A stretch of 64,000 bases of DNA, taken from contig DIBU01000022.1 in the NCBI GenBank assembly GCA_002416125.1, forward strand, positions 211,675 to 275,674. Reading direction: 5' to 3'. Made by a program: the position numbers and the translations under genes. Under the pieces are notes generated by a model. The model saw only the letters and a program-made list of their open reading frames with translations, did not search any database and was not told the DNA's origin. Positions 59,883-64,000 of this stretch are shown here, piece after piece; the stretch's first letter is position 1; each line of letters opens with the position of its first letter. Source of the stretch: Halieaceae bacterium UBA5044. GTDB taxonomy: Bacteria; Pseudomonadota; Gammaproteobacteria; Pseudomonadales; Halieaceae.

Positions 59883-60296
59883 ATGCGCCTACTGATACTC
59901 TTGCTGCCCTGGTTCGAGCTTTTTACCCTGATCCAGCTGGGGGTTGAAACCAGCGCCCTGACGGCGCTCGGCTATGTGCTCTGCACGCTGCTGCTGGGTC
60001 TCTGGTTGCTGCGCCGGCAGGGCCTGGACATTTTCCAGCGTCTGGTGGCGGCCCAGCAGGGTGTTGTGCCCGGTCCGCAACTGTTGCTGGACGACATGGC
60101 GCTGGGGCTGGCTGCCGTATTGCTGATGGTGCCCGGCCTGTTGTCGGATGTGGCGGCGCTGGTGGTCATGATCGGGCCACTACGACGGCGCCTCGCGCGC
60201 TGGCTGGGTGGGCCGCAGGTAGAGACCTATCGCCCGGAGCAGGACCGGGCCGGGCCAACGACGCTGGAGGGCGACTACCGCCGGGTAGATAAGTAA
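59883..60296 (+). CDS. fxsA: FxsA family inner-membrane protein
   Basis: A 137-residue protein with three or four hydrophobic segments: LLILLLPWFELFTLIQLGVE (in part), YVLCTLLLGLWLLRRQG, and AAVLLMVPGLLSDVAALVVM. The FELF start and PGLLSD motif are diagnostic of FxsA, which in Escherichia coli relieves exclusion of phage T7 by the F plasmid. ATG at 59883 is chosen with AGGAG at 59871-59875; earlier in-frame GTG/ATG codons are too near that site. The fxsA-groES-groEL order is common in gammaproteobacteria. Confidence 0.88.
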   Translation: MRLLILLLPWFELFTLIQLGVETSALTALGYVLCTLLLGLWLLRRQGLDIFQRLVAAQQGVVPGPQLLLDDMALGLAAVLLMVPGLLSDVAALVVMIGPLRRRLARWLGGPQVETYRPEQDRAGPTTLEGDYRRVDK

Positions 60297-60390
60297 GTTT
60301 CTAACCCGTTGATAAATATTGAAAAAGTGCCTTTATCCCGGTTGTGGAGTGCCTTCACTGGAGGCCGCGGCGGGGCGCGTTGACATGAAT

Positions 60391-60417
60391 TTGGCACTCT
60401 TGAAAAAAGAGTGCTAA
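60391..60417 (+). promoter_or_regulatory. CIRCE element (HrcA operator)
   Basis: TTGGCACTC at 60391-60399 and GAGTGCTAA at 60409-60417 form the CIRCE inverted repeat with a 9-nt spacer; only one position departs from the classical TTAGCACTC. It lies 106 bp before the groES ATG, so groESL is likely repressed by HrcA. A TTGACA at 60380-60385 immediately upstream may be the -35 box of the vegetative promoter. Confidence 0.85.
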
Positions 60418-60424
60418 AAAATCC

Positions 60425-60452
60425 CTTGAAATCCTCCCTTGCGCCCCAATAT
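60425..60452 (+). promoter_or_regulatory. Sigma-32-like heat-shock promoter of groESL
   Basis: CTTGAAA at 60425-60431 and CCCCAATAT at 60444-60452 with a 12-bp spacer match the sigma-32 consensus closely. It sits just downstream of CIRCE, so groESL appears under dual heat-shock control: sigma-32 activation and HrcA repression. Confidence 0.7.
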
Positions 60453-60522
60453 CCCGAGCAAGCCCCGACGGGGTCTGCCCGAAGCGGGCCTGTATAACAC
60501 TGTAATCAGGAGAACGTGATCG

Positions 60523-60813
60523 ATGAAAATTCGTCCGCTGTACGACCGTGTGGTCGTTCGTCGCAAGGAAGAGGAAGAAACCACGGCCGGTGGCATTGTC
60601 CTGCCGGGTTCTGCCAAGGAAAAACCGAACCAGGGTGAAGTCATTGCGGTTGGCGACGGCAAAGTGCTGGAAAACGGCGAACTGCGTCCCCTGGCCGTCA
60701 AGGTGGGTGACAAGGTTGTGTTCGGTCAGTACGCCGGCAGCAACACCATTGAGGTTGACGGCGAGAAGCTGATCATCATGGGCGAGAGCGAAATTTTCGC
60801 GATCGTCGAGTGA
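60523..60813 (+). CDS. groES: Co-chaperonin GroES
   Basis: A 96-residue GroES of standard length: MKIRPLYDRVVVRRKEEEE, the mobile loop ETTAGGIVLPGSAKEKP, and a C-terminal beta barrel ending ESEIFAIVE. It forms the heptameric lid of GroEL. AGGAG lies before the ATG. The groEL gene follows after 50 bp. Confidence 0.97.
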   Translation: MKIRPLYDRVVVRRKEEEETTAGGIVLPGSAKEKPNQGEVIAVGDGKVLENGELRPLAVKVGDKVVFGQYAGSNTIEVDGEKLIIMGESEIFAIVE

Positions 60814-60863
60814 ATGTGAACCCGTTACCCAACAATCAAGTTTCGAGTTAAAGGATTCTGATC

Positions 60864-62516
60864 ATGGCAGCTAAAGATGTAATTTTCGGCGACGACGCGC
60901 GTCAGCGCATGCTGAAAGGTATCAACGTACTGGCCGATGCAGTCAAGGCCACCCTGGGCCCCAAGGGGCGCAACGTGATTCTCGACAAGTCCTTCGGTGC
61001 CCCCACCGTGACCAAGGACGGCGTATCCGTGGCCAAAGAGATCGAACTGAAAGACAAGTTCGAAAACATGGGTGCGCAGATGGTCAAGGAAGTCGCCTCC
61101 CAGGCGTCTGACCAGGCCGGTGACGGCACCACCACAGCGACTGTGCTGGCACAGGCGATCGTCAATGAAGGCCTGAAGTCTGTGGCCGCCGGTATGAACC
61201 CGATGGACCTGAAGCGCGGCATCGACAAGGCCATCGCCGCAGCCGTCGCGCAGATCCAGGACGCCGCCAAGCCCTGTGAAGACAGCAAGGCGATTGCCCA
61301 GGTAGGCACCATCTCCGCCAACAGTGATCACGCTGTGGGCCAGATCATCGCGGAAGCGATGGACAAGGTCGGCAAGGAAGGTGTGATCACCGTTGAGGAA
61401 GGGTCCGGCCTGGAAAACGAGCTGGATGTGGTTGAAGGTATGCAGTTCGACCGCGGCTACCTCTCCCCTTACTTTATCAACAACCAGGAGAATATGAGCG
61501 CCGACGTCGAGTCGCCCTTTATCCTGCTGGTCGACAAGAAAATCTCCAACATCCGTGAAATGCTGCCGCTGCTGGAGCAGGTCGCCAAGTCCTCACGTCC
61601 GCTGGTCATCATTGCCGAGGATGTTGAAGGTGAGGCGCTGGCGACGCTGGTGGTCAACAACATGCGCGGTATCGTGAAAGTGGCGGCCTGTAAGGCCCCC
61701 GGCTTCGGTGATCGTCGCAAGGCGATGCTGCAGGATATCGCCATCCTGACGGGCGGTACCGTGATTTCCGAAGAAGTGGGCATGGATCTCGAGTCCGCTA
61801 CCCTGGAACACCTGGGCAGCGCCAAGCGCGTCACCATGGACAAGGACAACACCACCATCATTGATGGTGCTGGTGAAGCCTCAGCCATTGAAGCCCGCGT
61901 GAAGGAAGTGCGTGTGCAGATCGAGAACACGTCCTCCGATTACGACCGCGAGAAACTGCAGGAGCGCGTAGCCAAGCTGGCAGGCGGTGTTGCGGTGATC
62001 AAGGTTGGCGCAGCCACGGAAATCGAGATGAAAGAGAAGAAGGCCCGCGTTGAGGACGCCCTGCACGCGACCCGTGCAGCGGTGGAAGAAGGCGTGGTAG
62101 CCGGCGGCGGCGTGGCACTGGTGCGTGCGGTGGATGCCATTCGCGACCTCAAGGGTGACAACGAAGACCAGAACCACGGTATCGGTGCTGCCCTGCGTGC
62201 CATGGAAAACCCCCTGCGGCAGATTGTTGCCAACGCCGGTGGCGAGCCCTCTGTAGTGCTCGACAAAGTGCGCCAGGGCAAGGGGAACTACGGCTACAAC
62301 GCGGCGACCGGCGAGTACGGCGACATGATCGAGATGGGTATCCTCGATCCTGCCAAAGTGACCCGCACGGCGTTGCAGGCTGCCGGTTCCGTTGCGGCGC
62401 TGATGATCACCACCCAGGTGATGATTGCCGATGCACCGGAAGACAAGTCTTCTGGCGGCGGCATGCCCGACATGGGTGGCATGGGTGGTATGGGTGGCAT
62501 GGGCGGCATGATGTAA
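60864..62516 (+). CDS. groEL: Chaperonin GroEL
   Basis: A 550-residue GroEL of normal length: MAAKDVIFGDDARQRML, ATP-binding GPKGRNVILDKSFGAPT (in part), DGTTTATVLA, and a C-terminal GGM repeat tail (MPDMGGMGGMGGMGGMM). It assembles into the double heptameric folding chamber. It is cotranscribed with groES and ends at a strong terminator. Confidence 0.97.
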   Translation: MAAKDVIFGDDARQRMLKGINVLADAVKATLGPKGRNVILDKSFGAPTVTKDGVSVAKEIELKDKFENMGAQMVKEVASQASDQAGDGTTTATVLAQAIVNEGLKSVAAGMNPMDLKRGIDKAIAAAVAQIQDAAKPCEDSKAIAQVGTISANSDHAVGQIIAEAMDKVGKEGVITVEEGSGLENELDVVEGMQFDRGYLSPYFINNQENMSADVESPFILLVDKKISNIREMLPLLEQVAKSSRPLVIIAEDVEGEALATLVVNNMRGIVKVAACKAPGFGDRRKAMLQDIAILTGGTVISEEVGMDLESATLEHLGSAKRVTMDKDNTTIIDGAGEASAIEARVKEVRVQIENTSSDYDREKLQERVAKLAGGVAVIKVGAATEIEMKEKKARVEDALHATRAAVEEGVVAGGGVALVRAVDAIRDLKGDNEDQNHGIGAALRAMENPLRQIVANAGGEPSVVLDKVRQGKGNYGYNAATGEYGDMIEMGILDPAKVTRTALQAAGSVAALMITTQVMIADAPEDKSSGGGMPDMGGMGGMGGMGGMM

Positions 62517-62538
62517 GCCGGCCACTCCCAAAGCCCTG

Positions 62539-62568
62539 AAAACCCCGCCCTGTGCGGGGTTTTTTTTT
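62539..62568 (+). terminator. Rho-independent terminator after groEL
   Basis: The stem AAAACCCCGC and GCGGGGTTTT closes a 5-nt loop (CCTGT) and continues into nine T residues, 22 bp after the groEL stop. It is a classical terminator. Confidence 0.92.
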
Positions 62569-62812
62569 CTTCGTCGGGCACTGTCGCCAACCGAAGGCTG
62601 TTGTGGTCCCTGGAAAAGAACTGCATGCAACCCGGTCCGCTGAGTATGCGATGGTGTCGCCGGCACAAAAACGAACCCAATGCAAACACGAGGCGTCTTG
62701 CGGGCGTCACGAGCGCGTGGGAAGAATCCGCACAGACAACGCATCTCGCGTTGCGGCGGGTTCCGGCCAGCATCCGGCGTGTGCATCTAGGGACTGGCAG
62801 GGAGAGGGGCGA

Positions 62813-63364
62813 ATGCATCAAAAAGAGCAGGGCCGGTTCTACTGGGTGGCTGGGTTACTCGTGCAACTCCTGGGGGCGATGGCCGCGTTTGCGCAACCCA
62901 CGCTGATTACGCCGCTGGATGTGGCCCGATCGCACCAGTTTTCCTCCGTAACGGATGATCACTCGCAGTCCGGGCTCTATGACGTCAAGAACCCCCTGGA
63001 AATTCACGTGCGGATTCATCACCTGCACGTGCCCAAGGAGGGATACGCCACAATCACTTATACATTCGCCCAGGAAAATAAGGATAGTGCGGTGATCCGC
63101 CGTGGCCGCGGTGAGCAATCCATCGCCACGCTGAACGCCAGCCGTATCCTCAGCGGGAAGGCCTTCGCAAACATGGACATTTCCAAGGGCGCGAGGGCGG
63201 TGCTGTACGGTTGGCCGGCCACCGAAGCCAACATCACCCTGTCCAACTTCCTGGTGGACGAACTGCACCTCCTCGACACGGGCCAGTGGTTCTCCATTCA
63301 CCAGCCCCAGAACAACGTGTCCAAACATAACAAAGCAACGGGCCCCCGTCTCGAGCCTCGCTAA
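62813..63364 (+). CDS. Secreted protein of unknown function
   Basis: A 183-residue protein. The ATG at 62813 follows GGGAGAGGGG. A signal peptide WVAGLLVQLLGAMAAFAQ ends near AFA-QP. The mature part looks beta-rich (HVRIHHLHVPKEGYATITYTFAQE in parts) and ends in a Lys/Asn/Arg-rich tail (NNVSKHNKATGPRLEPR). No family is recognised. It precedes the RHS gene remnant and may be functionally linked to it, as RHS loci often carry small secreted proteins. This is speculation. Confidence 0.65.
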   Translation: MHQKEQGRFYWVAGLLVQLLGAMAAFAQPTLITPLDVARSHQFSSVTDDHSQSGLYDVKNPLEIHVRIHHLHVPKEGYATITYTFAQENKDSAVIRRGRGEQSIATLNASRILSGKAFANMDISKGARAVLYGWPATEANITLSNFLVDELHLLDTGQWFSIHQPQNNVSKHNKATGPRLEPR

Positions 63365-63430
63365 CCGGCTCGCAGGCGATGGCGAACCTCCCGATTTTCG
63401 CCCAGTGGGCGACCCAAGGTGGATAAGACG

Positions 63431-63583
63431 ATGGCCCGTTTACTCCTGCATTTCGTTAGCACGCTGTGCGTTCTGCTCGCGGCGATATCGGCACCTGCAG
63501 CCATCCCCCCACCTTTGAGCAACCCGGATGTGTCGCCTGAACCGGCACTCGGGGCCGAGCACCACGGTGTACGATGGCTTTGA
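63431..63583 (+). pseudogene. Signal-peptide start of an RHS-type gene, frame ends early
   Basis: The ATG at 63431 opens a 50-residue frame with a clear Sec signal peptide (LLLHFVSTLCVLLAAISAPAAI) then PPPLSNPDVSPEP, and stops at TGA 63581. From 63519 onward the adjacent +1 frame is open and encodes RHS repeats to the window edge. The signal peptide and RHS part are therefore out of frame. Either a +1 shift or an internal deletion has joined them, or RHS is translated from another start. It is called a pseudogene fragment on that basis. Confidence 0.5.
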
Positions 63584-64000
63584 AACTGCCGTCACCGACG
63601 CGGGCAATCGGGTACGCACCACGCGCGTGAACGCCCTGGGTCAGATTGTTCGCGTAGTCGATCCGCAGAGCCTCGTCAGCGAGTTCGAATACGATGCGGT
63701 GGGTAACCGAACGCTGGCCACCCATGCCGTGGGTACGGTGCACCAGAGCAGCGTGGCCTATGATCACGACCGTCTGGGCCGTCTCATCGAGGAAGATGAC
63801 CCCAACCGGGGTGTGCACACCTACACCTACGATGCCCTGGGTAACCGCCTCACCGAGGTAACACCCAGGCTCGCCGCCGCGGCACAGAGCATTGCCTACC
63901 AGTACGATGTGCTGAATCGCCCCGTCAGCCGTACCGAGCCGGAGGGAACGACCACCTGGGCCTATGACGATGTGACTGCGGGCAACCTCGGCCTCGGCAA
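63528..64000 (+). CDS. RHS/YD-repeat protein, partial (runs off right edge)
   Basis: The open frame from 63519 (first ATG 63528) to the edge encodes YD-type repeats: TTVYDGFETAVTDAGNRV, FEYDAVGNRT, VAYDHDRLGRLIEEDD, YTYDALGNRLTEVTP and YQYDVLNRPVSRTEPEG. These are the ligand/shell repeats of RHS proteins, which encapsulate C-terminal toxins or form large surface proteins. The N-terminal part is unusually short, since the first repeat appears about 15 codons after the first ATG. Whether the gene is intact and exported depends on the frame problem noted at 63431. The toxin or core domain lies beyond the window. Confidence 0.7.
   Translation, partial: MCRLNRHSGPSTTVYDGFETAVTDAGNRVRTTRVNALGQIVRVVDPQSLVSEFEYDAVGNRTLATHAVGTVHQSSVAYDHDRLGRLIEEDDPNRGVHTYTYDALGNRLTEVTPRLAAAAQSIAYQYDVLNRPVSRTEPEGTTTWAYDDVTAGNLGLG

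Overview
The window is a high-GC, gene-dense chromosomal segment from a Gram-negative bacterium. It carries porins, a secretin, lipoproteins, a Xanthomonas-type type II secretion order and a FxsA-GroESL block. Together with mycobacterial-type steroid C/D-ring genes, a CrbS/CrbR pair and a VC_2705-type symporter, this points to a marine gammaproteobacterium. Halieaceae/Spongiibacteraceae-like is my best guess; it is an inference, as no rRNA is present.

Layout. (1) 1-10334: a carboxylate uptake and sensing block. A minus-strand operon (DUF4212 small subunit, sodium:solute symporter, small anchored protein, cNMP/CBS/DUF294 protein, DnaQ-like exonuclease cut by the left edge) follows a DcaP-like porin. 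Divergent from the porin is the LuxR-type response regulator crbR, convergent with the giant transporter-kinase crbS. A 13-bp dyad-containing sequence lies at the same distance upstream of both the symporter operon and the porin. (2) 10534-12165: an AMP-forming acyl-CoA ligase. (3) 12309-25914: fourteen plus-strand genes matching the mycobacterial KstR2 regulon for steroid C/D-ring (HIP) degradation: fadD3, two Lrp/AsnC regulators, ipdA, ipdB, ipdC, echA20, an acyl-CoA dehydrogenase pair, fadA6, an SDR, another dehydrogenase, fadE30 and ipdF. (4) 25915-26504: a noncoding 590-bp stretch with two long nested hairpins and five degenerate 25-bp tandem repeats, followed by a separate thiolase gene. 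(5) 27801-37945: a complete type II secretion operon in order E-F-G-H-I-J-K-L-M-N-D.

(6) 37951-57252: an accessory-looking surface block. It has four sulfotransferase-like P-loop proteins (one fused to a coiled coil), three glycosyltransferase proteins (one double-domain), a SAM methyltransferase, three PhyH-type dioxygenases, an AmpG-family permease, a sulfatase, an O-acyltransferase and an alkyltransferase-like protein. It also contains a very strongly expressed-looking secreted protein with its own promoter and terminator and a periplasmic parvulin. The best hypothesis is synthesis or modification of a sulfated, acylated surface glycan or glycoprotein, with the abundant secreted protein as a possible acceptor or secretion substrate.

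(7) 57293-64000: a GAF-GGDEF-EAL protein, fxsA, groES-groEL under a CIRCE element and a sigma-32-like promoter, a secreted orphan, and an RHS-repeat gene that runs off the right edge and seems frameshifted near its start. No tRNA, rRNA, CRISPR array, transposase or integrase gene was seen.
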